Assembly (NCBI RefSeq): GCF_024741795.1
Contig: NZ_CP102950.1
Span: 4,464,001-4,528,000, forward strand
DNA length: 64,000 nucleotides
Source of the DNA: Arthrobacter sp. CJ23
GTDB lineage: Bacteria; Actinomycetota; Actinomycetes; Actinomycetales; Micrococcaceae
Direction: 5' to 3'
Of the stretch, positions 42,838 through 50,610 are shown piece by piece (within the stretch, counting starts at the first letter, position 1; every line of letters starts with the position of its first letter). Both the position numbers and the translations under genes were made by a program. Under the pieces are notes generated by a model. The model did not search any database, was not told the DNA's origin, and worked only from the letters and a program-made list of their open reading frames with translations.

Positions 42838-43962
42838 CTATCCGGGCGCCGGGGCGCTGACGGCAAAATCGCCGACGACGACGGCGGCCCGGACGCACAG
42901 CACGTCCGGCAGGTGTGAGACCACCTCGGTAAACGTCTCGCCCTCGTCGGCACTGGCATAGACAAAACCGCTGCGCGTGCCGAAGTAGACGCCCGTCGGT
43001 TCAGCTGAATCCACTGCTGCCGCATCGCGAAGCACCGCGTTGTATTCGTGTTGCGGCAGGCCGGAGTCCAGGCGCCGCCAGGTTTCCCCCGCGTCGTCGG
43101 TACGGTGGACGGCAAGCTTGCCGTCGGGCGGGATCCTATGGCTTTCAGCCTTCATGGGGATCACCCAGGCGGTTCCGCTTCGACGGGGATGCGCCAAGAC
43201 TGTGAAACCGAAGTCTGCGGGCAGGCCCTCCGCGATCGATTCCCAGTTCCCGCCGTCGTCGTCCGTGCGGTACACGCCGCCGTGGTTCTGCGCGTAGAGG
43301 CGGCCCTCGACGCCGGCATCCGCGGCGATCTTGTGCACGCACTGCCCGAATTCTGGGTACTGGTCTGGAAGGAACTCCGCCTGGATGCCTTTGTTGCGCG
43401 GCTCCCAGGAGCCTCCTGCATCCGTCGAGCGGTAGACGCCGCCGGTGCTCATCGCGACCAGCACACGGTCCCTGTTTGGGTCAAGCACGAACGAATGCGC
43501 CGCGGGGCCGCCGAAGCCGGATCCCCATTCAGTCCGGTGTGGGTGGTCCCAGAGGCCGCGGTTCAGTTCGAAGTGCTCGCCGCCGTCGGTGGATTTCCAC
43601 ACCGAGATCGGCTCGCAGCCCGCCCACACCACCCCCGGACGGGACTCCGCGTCGGGGTGGATCTGCCAGACGCGCTCAAGCGCCGCCTCCGTGTCCTCGG
43701 GGAACTTGATTGCGCCGTGCTCCGGTTCGGTCCAGGTAGCGCCCAGGTCGTCGGAGTGGGCGACGGTGGGGCCCCAGATTTCGGAGCGCACGCCTACGAG
43801 GATTCTGGTTCGGCCGTCCCGCGTGTCGATCCCGATGCTGGGGACTTCGCTCATCAGGAAGTGCGGGCCGGAGAGGGACCATTCCTGGCGGTCCGTGCTG
43901 GTTGCCAGCCACAGTCCTTTTTTGGTCCCGATCGCTAAGACATAACTCTCTGCGGTAGCCAT
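42838..43962 (-). CDS. BNR/sialidase-type beta-propeller protein
   Basis: 374 residues from ATG 43962. Several Asp-box repeats (SxDxGxxW) are visible: HSDDLGATW, KSTDGGEHF, RSTDAGGSW, RTDDDGGNW, RTDDAGETW and ASADEGETF, giving a six-bladed or larger propeller. There is no signal peptide, so it is cytosolic, unlike secreted sialidases. Its pairing with a MoaD/ThiS-like gene suggests a role tied to the small sulphur carrier, but no activity is known to me. Confidence 0.82.
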   Translation of the reverse strand: MATAESYVLAIGTKKGLWLATSTDRQEWSLSGPHFLMSEVPSIGIDTRDGRTRILVGVRSEIWGPTVAHSDDLGATWTEPEHGAIKFPEDTEAALERVWQIHPDAESRPGVVWAGCEPISVWKSTDGGEHFELNRGLWDHPHRTEWGSGFGGPAAHSFVLDPNRDRVLVAMSTGGVYRSTDAGGSWEPRNKGIQAEFLPDQYPEFGQCVHKIAADAGVEGRLYAQNHGGVYRTDDDGGNWESIAEGLPADFGFTVLAHPRRSGTAWVIPMKAESHRIPPDGKLAVHRTDDAGETWRRLDSGLPQHEYNAVLRDAAAVDSAEPTGVYFGTRSGFVYASADEGETFTEVVSHLPDVLCVRAAVVVGDFAVSAPAPG

Positions 43963-44043
43963 GAACCCCATGCAACCACGCACGCGCGGGAGCCGCAACG
44001 GGTATTTGGGCAAGGCCCGAGACAGTTTCCGTGCAGGGAAGCC

Positions 44044-44244
44044 TCAGTCCACAAACTCCGACTGCGTCTCGATGAAGTCCCAGTCGGCCTCGGTGAGGAC
44101 GCCGCTGACGTCGTCGGGATGCGGACCGCCGGCTTCAGCGATGTGCTGGATCACCTGCAGCGGCAGTTCCTCTGCCCTCAGGTTGTCCCGCAGCCATTCC
44201 TTGCTCTCGATGTTGATATCCAGCCACCACATGAAGATTTCCAT
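44044..44244 (-). CDS. Small acidic protein, unknown function
   Basis: 66 residues from ATG 44244, which has GAGAGGTGG about 6 bases upstream. The product starts MEIFMWWLDINIESKEWL and is strongly acidic with a predicted helical middle (ELPLQVIQHIAEAG). It lies 81 bases upstream of the BNR gene on the same strand and may be in that operon. No family recognised. Confidence 0.55.
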   Translation of the reverse strand: MEIFMWWLDINIESKEWLRDNLRAEELPLQVIQHIAEAGGPHPDDVSGVLTEADWDFIETQSEFVD

Positions 44245-44403
44245 GCCGGACCACCTCTCCCTCGGCTTAACGGTAGGCCCGGCCGCGGAGCACCACAAGA
44301 GCAGGCGCCGGAGCCCGCAAACCCTTGTCGCGGACCCCGCGGAGGGCCACCCTTGAGGTAGGGACCATGCGGGTTCATGGTCCGGGCGTGGAGGGGGCCT
44401 GGC

Positions 44404-47400
44404 GTGGACGCTGACATTGAGCTGGAGATCGATTCCGGTTCAGAACACGGCGAATACACGGTGCGCGTCGTGGAGGCTCCGGCGGGCGGACATGCATCCG
44501 GGACCTTCACCCTCGACGTCGCCGGCATCCTTGAGCGGCGGGCCGAACTGGAGGCGACGGTGCTGGCGTCGTCCGTGGCGGCACGGCGCACCACGCCGGT
44601 CATGGAACTCCCCGTCCGGGGTGTGGGGCAGGAACTCTTCCAGGCCCTGTTTACGCGGGAGGTCTATGGAACGTACCGGGCCAGCCTGGGGGCCGCCCAG
44701 CATGCGGGGCAGCAGCTGCGCGTGGTGCTGCGGCTCGCGGCCCCGGAGCTCGCGGCCCTGCCGTGGGAGATGCTGTTCGACCCCGAGACGGAGTCGTACC
44801 TCTGCCAGACCGAACCCCTCCTGCGCCACATTCCGGCGCCCGACTACCACCTGAACCCGCTCGACATCACGCCGCCGCTGCGGATCCTGGGCATTGTGGC
44901 CAGCCCGCGCGATCTCCCCTCCCTGAACGTCGACGCCGAAAAGGACCACCTGACGCAGGCCCTGGCCGGGCCGGTTTCCGAAGGCCGCATCGAGCTGGTC
45001 TGGGCGGCCGGCGGAACCTGGGACGCGGTGCAGGCCGCGCTGCTGGCCGGGCCATGGCACGTGGTGCACTTCATCGGCCACGGCGACTACGACGCCCGCG
45101 CGGACGAAGGCAGGATCGCCCTGGAGGGGCCGGACGGCCGCGCCGCGATGGTGCGGGCGGTCCGCCTCATGGCGCTGCTGAGCATCGCCGCACCCCGCCC
45201 CCGCCTGGTGGTCCTGAACTCGTGTTCCTCGGGAGAAACGGGCCAGGCCGACCTTTTCTCCGGCACGGCGGCCTCTTTGGTGCGCAGCGGGATCAGCGCC
45301 GTGGCGGCCATGCAGTTCGCCATCAGCGACTCCGCGGCCATCGCCTTCGCGCATGGGTTCTACGCGGCGATCGCCAACGGCCGGGCCGTGGACGAGGCGG
45401 CCCGGGTCGGCCGGATCTCCGTCATGGCCAGCCCGGACGGCACCCTGGAATGGGTCACGCCCGCCCTGTATGTGCGGGGCGGATCCACCCAGTTGTTCAC
45501 GCTCGCGGCCCCTGCCAAGCCTCCGACGGCGGCCAACGCCGCCGCGGTCCCCGCGCCTTTCGCCGCACCCGTTCCGCCCGCCGCCGCGCCGGGGCTTTTC
45601 GCGGCGCCGGTGCCGGTACCGGGGACCCTCTCGGACGCAGACGCCCTGCGGCTGAAGGAGCGGGCGCACAAGGCGCAGTTGCGTGCCCTGTATGTGCAGG
45701 CGACGGCGGAGCTCCGCACCAGGAACTTCGGGCCGGCGGCGGAACTGTTCGACGACGTCCTGGCGCTGGAACCCGGCTACCGGGACGCCCAGGCCCTGCG
45801 TGACTCGGCACTGCGCCAGCTTGAGCTGGCCGAGCAGTACGGGCATGCCCGCGAGGCCGAGGCCGCCCAGGACTGGGGCGGCGCGGCGGAAATCTACGCC
45901 CTGCTGGAGGGCGAAGCCGGTTACCCCGATGCCGGCGAGCGCAGGAAGGACTGCGAGCGCCGGCAGCGCGTGGCAGAACTGCAGAGCGAACTCCGGTACC
46001 ACGCACAGCGGGGCAGCTGGCAGGCGGTGCTGGATGTCGCCGTCGAGCTTGAGGCCCTGGACCCGGCCGAGGCGGACCCGGACGGGCTCACGACGGCGGC
46101 CCGCACCGAATTGCGAGGCACCCCGGCAGCGCCCGCGGCGGAGGAACCCGCGCCGGCAGCGCCCGCGGCGGAGGAACCCGCGCCGGCAGCGCCCGCGGTG
46201 GAGGAGCCGCCGGCTGCCGTGGCGGTGCCAGAAGCGCCGCTCGCCAAGCCGGTGCCCCAGCGTCCGGCCGCCCTTCCCGAAGCTGCAGCCCCGCGGGCCC
46301 CGGCCACCCCGGTTCCCGTCCCGCCGAGCCCGGCGCCGCCGTCGGCCCCTGTCCGGCGCCCGGTTCCCGCCCCATGGGAGTCGTGGCTGGGACTAGCCGG
46401 CGGGCTCCTGCTCGCGGTGGCCGGCATCGTGGGCGCTGGCGCAGTCACCGAGTACTACTGGTACGTCTACAAGATGGATTCCGGCGCTACTTCGCTGGCG
46501 CTGGCCCTGGGCTTGCTGATTCCGGCAGCGCTGCTGGCAATGGCGGCGGCCGGAGTACCCACGCGTGCAGTCGCGGGCCGGCTGCTGCTGGCGGCGGCGG
46601 CACTGTCCTCGACGGTCCTTGGCTGGGCTGGGCTTGAAAGGATGTCCGTGCCGACGGCCGCCTTCCTGACCGTTCTCCAAGGCACCGCCGCCCTGGCGCT
46701 GGGGATCCTGTGCGTCCGGGAGCCATGGCCTCGGAGGGTAGCCGGATGGATCCTGGGCTTGTCCCTGACGGCAGTGGCCCTCGCTTGGATCCGCGAGGAA
46801 CCGCTCTTCTTCCAACTCAGCTATTTTGTCCCGCTGACCCTGGCCGGGCTGGTGGTGGCATGGGTGTCCCGGCCGTGGCAAGCGCCGGATCCCGGCGGCG
46901 GGGAGCATCCGCTGCCCCAGGCGCACTCCGGGGCGGGCCTCGCCCCCGCTTCGACGCTTGCCAGTCCCCGGCCAGTGAATCCGCGGTTGCTGCTCAGCGG
47001 AGGCTTGGTGCTTGCTGCCTCCGGCACGTGGGCAGCGTGGGGGCAGGGTGTGATCCTTGTGGACGAAGGTTGGTGGTGGGAGGGCGGCCGCGAGATCCTC
47101 CGTCTCTTGCTGGGGCTGGCAGTTCCGCTCGGCTACATCCTGGTCCTTGCCGGGCTGCCCGGCCGGCCGGTCCGCGGCAAAGTCCTGCTGGGCGTGGCGA
47201 TCGCGGCGGTGGCGCTGCATGGCGGCTCCGTGGATGTGGAAGTCGATCCCGACTACGTCCCGTTGCGCGTGGCTCTGAGCCTTGTGGCCAGTGCCTGCGC
47301 CGTGGCCGCGCTGATGATTGCCCGCCGCAGCCAGCCCGAACTTCAGCCTGCGCAGTGGCTCCTGGCCGCTCCCCTGGTGCTGCAGCCGATCATCTGGATC

Positions 47401-47511
47401 CCCAGCAGCGGAGCCTTCGTGGTTGTCCATCTGGTCCTCGTGGCCGCCGCTGGCACCGCCCTTGCCGTCCTTGCACGGCGGGCCGCAGCCCGCCCCGCCG
47501 GTCCCCGATAG
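44404..47511 (+). CDS. CHAT-domain caspase-like protease with TPR-like and multi-span membrane regions
   Basis: 1035 residues from GTG 44404, which has GGAGGGGG 6 bases upstream; the ATG at 44377 lacks a site. The N-terminal CHAT domain (about 60-370) has the catalytic dyad His226 (VVHFIGHGDYD) and Cys274 (VVLNSCSSGET) of the caspase/separase-like clan. A Pro/Ala linker and a helical TPR-like region (about 415-560) follow, then a Pro/Ala/Glu linker with a 30-bp DNA repeat, and about ten membrane helices (670-1030). The next gene encodes a Trypco1-type protein, a known companion of effector proteases in conflict systems. The protease would face the cytosol and cleave a target when triggered. 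Confidence 0.85.
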   Translation: MDADIELEIDSGSEHGEYTVRVVEAPAGGHASGTFTLDVAGILERRAELEATVLASSVAARRTTPVMELPVRGVGQELFQALFTREVYGTYRASLGAAQHAGQQLRVVLRLAAPELAALPWEMLFDPETESYLCQTEPLLRHIPAPDYHLNPLDITPPLRILGIVASPRDLPSLNVDAEKDHLTQALAGPVSEGRIELVWAAGGTWDAVQAALLAGPWHVVHFIGHGDYDARADEGRIALEGPDGRAAMVRAVRLMALLSIAAPRPRLVVLNSCSSGETGQADLFSGTAASLVRSGISAVAAMQFAISDSAAIAFAHGFYAAIANGRAVDEAARVGRISVMASPDGTLEWVTPALYVRGGSTQLFTLAAPAKPPTAANAAAVPAPFAAPVPPAAAPGLFAAPVPVPGTLSDADALRLKERAHKAQLRALYVQATAELRTRNFGPAAELFDDVLALEPGYRDAQALRDSALRQLELAEQYGHAREAEAAQDWGGAAEIYALLEGEAGYPDAGERRKDCERRQRVAELQSELRYHAQRGSWQAVLDVAVELEALDPAEADPDGLTTAARTELRGTPAAPAAEEPAPAAPAAEEPAPAAPAVEEPPAAVAVPEAPLAKPVPQRPAALPEAAAPRAPATPVPVPPSPAPPSAPVRRPVPAPWESWLGLAGGLLLAVAGIVGAGAVTEYYWYVYKMDSGATSLALALGLLIPAALLAMAAAGVPTRAVAGRLLLAAAALSSTVLGWAGLERMSVPTAAFLTVLQGTAALALGILCVREPWPRRVAGWILGLSLTAVALAWIREEPLFFQLSYFVPLTLAGLVVAWVSRPWQAPDPGGGEHPLPQAHSGAGLAPASTLASPRPVNPRLLLSGGLVLAASGTWAAWGQGVILVDEGWWWEGGREILRLLLGLAVPLGYILVLAGLPGRPVRGKVLLGVAIAAVALHGGSVDVEVDPDYVPLRVALSLVASACAVAALMIARRSQPELQPAQWLLAAPLVLQPIIWIPSSGAFVVVHLVLVAAAGTALAVLARRAAARPAGPR
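46124..46206 (+). repeat. 30-bp tandem repeat in the linker of the CHAT gene
   Basis: About two and two-thirds copies of a 30-bp unit encode the linker repeat PAAPAAEEPA. Boundaries approximate. It separates the TPR-like part from the membrane part. Confidence 0.7.
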
Positions 47512-47518
47512 GAACCCC

Positions 47519-47896
47519 ATGACCCAGCTGCTCGAGTTTCCCACCGACGACGGCGGCACGGTCACCGTTGAAGTGTCGACGGCGGCCGGCGGGGTGGTGG
47601 TCCGCGGCGGCGACCATTCAGGCATGTTCGCCCGTGCCCAGCAGACGTTCGAGAGGGCGCTGGGGCACATCCGGCCGGCCGTCCAGGGGGTCATCGACGA
47701 ACTCCTGAGCCTGGAGCACCGCCCGGACGAGGTGACCGTGACGTTCGGCATCGACCTGCACGCCGAGGCGGGCGCCTTCATCGCGGCGGCCAGCACGACG
47801 TCGAACTTCAACGTTACGCTGACGTGGCGCCGGGCGCCTGGAACACCCCGGCCCGGAACAGCCCAGCCCAAAGCGGACGGTTTTGACTCCGAATGA
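47519..47896 (+). CDS. Trypco1-domain protein, partner of the CHAT protease
   Basis: 125 residues from ATG 47519, 7 bases after the CHAT stop (AGGAA upstream). The pattern GMFARAQQTFERALGHIRPA, then VTVTFGIDLHAEAGAFIAAA and NVTLTW matches the trypsin-co-occurring domain 1 (CU044_2847-type proteins), known from operons with proteases, CHAT proteins and NTPases. It is probably a regulatory or adaptor subunit. The last 20 residues are a disordered tail. Confidence 0.8.
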   Translation: MTQLLEFPTDDGGTVTVEVSTAAGGVVVRGGDHSGMFARAQQTFERALGHIRPAVQGVIDELLSLEHRPDEVTVTFGIDLHAEAGAFIAAASTTSNFNVTLTWRRAPGTPRPGTAQPKADGFDSE

Positions 47897-47977
47897 GCCC
47901 CCGCGCTTTGCGCACTGCTTGCCGTACGGGCAGGGCGACGGCCTGTTCAAGGACCGCGGGCCGGGCCACAATGAAGT

Positions 47978-48472
47978 ATGTCTCCGGAGAGTTTCAGCGG
48001 CCCGGTTCCGTTGGTGGTGGGCGTCCTGCCCGGCCAGCACAGCGAGGTACTGAAGACCGCGCGCATGCTTGCTGAGGGGCTGGGAACGCCCATGGTCTGC
48101 GCCTATGTGGACGAGGCCAGCTATCTGGTGGAATGGGATCCGTCCAGGGAAACCCACCGCATGTCCCTCCATCCAGAGAAGGTCGACGCCGATCTTGAGG
48201 CGGTCCGCGACGATCTGGCCGCGTTCATCAAGACCGCCTTGGAAGGGAGCCCTGCGGAGTGGACCGTGCGACTCCTTGCCGGTGATCCTGCCCGCGCGAT
48301 CGGCCGGCTGGCCGCGGATGTGCATGCCTCCATGATCATCGTCGGCACGCCGGAACCGGGGCTGGGGCACCGGATCTCCGAGGCTCTGAACGGCTCGGTG
48401 GCGTCCTGGCTGAGCCACCACCAGCACACGCCGGTGCTGATCGTGCCGCCCGCCAAACACCGCAGGGGCTGA
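47978..48472 (+). CDS. Universal stress protein (UspA family)
   Basis: 164 residues, single Usp domain. The ATP-binding pattern GxxG-x9-GS is present in IVGTPEPGLGHRISEALNGSVAS. The protein starts PLVVGVLPGQHS instead of the usual VVVGVDGS, and the acidic residue expected there is missing, so ATP binding may differ. A single gene 81 bases after the Trypco1 gene, with its own ribosome site region. Confidence 0.85.
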   Translation: MSPESFSGPVPLVVGVLPGQHSEVLKTARMLAEGLGTPMVCAYVDEASYLVEWDPSRETHRMSLHPEKVDADLEAVRDDLAAFIKTALEGSPAEWTVRLLAGDPARAIGRLAADVHASMIIVGTPEPGLGHRISEALNGSVASWLSHHQHTPVLIVPPAKHRRG

Positions 48473-48621
48473 GCCGGACGAAGCCTTCACACCGGCACCG
48501 CAATGCGAGTCTTGTGCCCACCGGCGGGCAATCCGGGCCTAGCACAAGCCCCTAAAAAGTAAAGTCAAAGTACTTATTCGAGGTGCTGGCCAAGGCCCTG
48601 ATCGGCCCGTAGAGTATTTAA

Positions 48622-48700
48622 AGCAGGCAAGCAAAGCACCTGCTCAAAGGCCGCTCCGGAGTGCATATCCCCCAATAATGCACTCCGGAGCTCTTTGTTT
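48622..48700 (+). ncRNA. Candidate small RNA
   Basis: In the gap after the usp gene a promoter-like TGGCCA (48587-48592), 17-base spacer, TAGAGT (48610-48615) is followed by an AGCAGG/CCTGCT hairpin and the strong terminator at 48653-48691. This would give a transcript of about 75-80 bases with two hairpins and no start codon. No Rfam family is recognised; two stems recall but do not match the actinobacterial 6C RNA. Confidence 0.3.
48653..48691 (+). terminator. Bidirectional terminator between usp and the DtxR-type gene
   Basis: GCTCCGGAGTGCAT (48653-48666) pairs perfectly with its complement at 48678-48691 around an 11-base loop with five C residues, followed by TCTTTGTTT. Confidence 0.75.
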
Positions 48701-48738
48701 AAACGGAAGCTTCGGGGCTGTGGAAACGGGCGCTCGAC

Positions 48739-49413
48739 CTACCCGGCCACAACCCAAATGGCCGCCGCCGCGACGGGGCCGAGGTCGGCGTCGTGGTCGC
48801 TGCCCTGCCGCCGGATGGTGGTGACATCCGTGTACGGCCGCCGCTCGCGGACCGTCAGCCGGACATCCGGGGCCAAGCCCAATTCCGTGAAGTAGCGGAG
48901 CATCTCGGGGTCGTCGTCGGAGATGCGGGTGATGACCACCTCCGATTCCGGGCCGGCATCGGAGAGCAGGATGCCCTCCGGGGGGTGCGGCTGGCCGTCC
49001 GCCGTGGGGATGGGGTCGCCGTGCGGATCGCGCGTGGGGTGGCCGAGGTGATTGTCGATCCTGGCAATCAGGGAATCCGAGACGGCGTGCTCCAGAATTT
49101 CCGCCTCGTCGTGCACTTCGTCCCAGCCGTAGCCAAGGACCTGCACCAGGAAGGTCTCCAGGAGGCGGTGCCTGCGGACCATCGCCACGGCATTTTCGCG
49201 GCCCTCGGCCGTCAGTTCGATGCTGCCGTAGGGTGCGTGCGTGACCAGGCCCTGCTTGGCCAGCTTCTTGATGCCGTCCGATGCCGTGGAGGGCCGGACG
49301 CCCAGCCGTTCCGCCATGACACTGACCGTGATCGGCGTGGAGGTCCACTCTGTGGCACTCCAGATCAGCTTGAGGTAGTCCTGGGCAGCGTGGCTCAAAT
49401 CCGAAACGGGCAT
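48739..49413 (-). CDS. DtxR/MntR family metal-dependent regulator
   Basis: 224 residues from ATG 49413; a TTG at 49428 would add five. The winged helix (about 1-65) has VMAERLGVRPSTASDGIKKL, the dimer/metal domain (65-140) has RRHRLLETFLVQVLG and DEAEILEHAVSD, and an SH3-like C-terminus follows. It represses when bound to Fe(II) or Mn(II). Two DtxR-like boxes lie in the divergent promoter it shares with a multicopper oxidase and ZIP transporter. Residue identity does not settle iron against manganese. Confidence 0.9.
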   Translation of the reverse strand: MPVSDLSHAAQDYLKLIWSATEWTSTPITVSVMAERLGVRPSTASDGIKKLAKQGLVTHAPYGSIELTAEGRENAVAMVRRHRLLETFLVQVLGYGWDEVHDEAEILEHAVSDSLIARIDNHLGHPTRDPHGDPIPTADGQPHPPEGILLSDAGPESEVVITRISDDDPEMLRYFTELGLAPDVRLTVRERRPYTDVTTIRRQGSDHDADLGPVAAAAIWVVAG

Positions 49414-49441
49414 ATCCGATGATATCAACGGAAAGCTGACT

Positions 49442-49479
49442 GTTAGACTTGCCTAACAAATATGTTAGGCCTATTGAAC
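49442..49479 (+). promoter_or_regulatory. Two DtxR-type boxes in the divergent promoter
   Basis: GTTAGACTTGCCTAAC (49442-49457) has inverted GTTAG/CTAAC ends, and GTTAGGCCTATTGAAC (49464-49479) has a TAGGCCTA core. Both resemble half or full DtxR/MntR operators (TTAGG...CCTAA). They lie between the regulator start and the oxidase start. Confidence 0.65.
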
Positions 49480-49500
49480 AGTGTTGTTTCAGGAGGAGCC

Positions 49501-50610
49501 GTGGCCAAACTTCCGGTACAGGACGGGCCCGCACTGCCCAGCAGGCGCTCGATGATTTCGGGCGCCGCGGCAATGGCCGCCCTCCCCGCCTTCACGGCAC
49601 TCCATGACCACAGCGGCGGCACCCCGCCGCCGTCGGGCACGCCGGCGTCGGGCACGCCGGCGTCGGGGATCTTGACGTCGGGCACCCGCGCCACCAGCCC
49701 CACGGCCCTGGGCAACCATGCCGGCCACGCGGGCTTCGCCGGTGGCGCAGTGCCGCCGGACCGCGCCGGCATCGACCCCACCGCGATCCTGCGGGACTTC
49801 GACCGCGGCAAGACCAGCACCCTGCCGGACGGCCGCACCCTGCGCGAATGGGACATCGTCGCCGTCGACAAGGACTTCGAGATCGCGCCCGGGGTCACGT
49901 TCCCGGGCTGGTGCTACAACGGCAGGATCCCCGGCCCCACGCTCTGGGCCCGTGAGGGCGACGCGTTGAGGATCAATTTCACCAACGCCGGCGCCCACCC
50001 GCACACCATGCATTTCCACGGCATCCACCGCGCCGAAATGGACGGCACGCCGGGGATCGGCGCCGGCTCGATCGCGCCGGGCCAGAGCTTCAGCTACGAG
50101 TTCGACGCCACCCCGTTCGGCACGCACCTGTACCACTGCCACCAGTCGCCGCTGGCGCCGCACATCGCCAAGGGCCTGTACGGCGGCTTCATCATCGAGC
50201 CGCGCGCGGGGCGCCCCACGGCCGATGACGAGATGGTCATGGTCATGAACGGCTACAACACCGACGGCGGGGACGACAACGAGTTCTACTCCGTCAACGG
50301 CCTGCCGTTCCACTTCATGGACCACCCCGTGCAGGTGAAGCAGAACGCGCTGGTGCGGATCCACCTCATCAATGTCCTGGAGTACGATCCCATCAATTCC
50401 TTCCACGTGCATGGCAATTTCTTCCACTACTACCCCACCGGGACCATGCTCACGCCCAGCGAATACACGGACACCGTCTCCCAGGTGCAGGGCCAGCGCG
50501 GCATCGTGGAGATCCGTTTCCCTTACCCGGGCAAGTACATGTTCCACGCCCACAAGACCGAGTTCGCCGAGCTCGGCTGGATGGGCTTCTTCGAGGTGGA
50601 GCCGGCATGA
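49501..50610 (+). CDS. Two-domain multicopper oxidase, Tat-exported
   Basis: 369 residues from GTG 49501 (AGGAGGAGCC immediately upstream; an ATG at 49462 falls inside an operator). A Tat signal (RRSMISGAAAMAALPAF) and a Gly/Thr/Pro linker precede two cupredoxin domains. Four HxH motifs supply the trinuclear cluster: His171/173, His212/214, His302/304, His349/351. The type 1 copper ligand Cys213 (HCH) lies in domain 1, the so-called type C layout. It oxidises a phenol or metal ion outside the membrane. Its stop overlaps the ZIP gene, so metal oxidation coupled to uptake is likely. Confidence 0.85.
   Translation: MAKLPVQDGPALPSRRSMISGAAAMAALPAFTALHDHSGGTPPPSGTPASGTPASGILTSGTRATSPTALGNHAGHAGFAGGAVPPDRAGIDPTAILRDFDRGKTSTLPDGRTLREWDIVAVDKDFEIAPGVTFPGWCYNGRIPGPTLWAREGDALRINFTNAGAHPHTMHFHGIHRAEMDGTPGIGAGSIAPGQSFSYEFDATPFGTHLYHCHQSPLAPHIAKGLYGGFIIEPRAGRPTADDEMVMVMNGYNTDGGDDNEFYSVNGLPFHFMDHPVQVKQNALVRIHLINVLEYDPINSFHVHGNFFHYYPTGTMLTPSEYTDTVSQVQGQRGIVEIRFPYPGKYMFHAHKTEFAELGWMGFFEVEPA

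Noticed and set aside
44377..44403. ATG start at 44377 for the CHAT protein
   Set aside because: No Shine-Dalgarno sequence upstream, whereas the GTG at 44404 follows GGAGGGGG.
49462..49500. ATG start at 49462 for the multicopper oxidase
   Set aside because: It falls in the DtxR-like box and lacks a ribosome site; the GTG at 49501 follows AGGAGG and gives a normal Tat signal.
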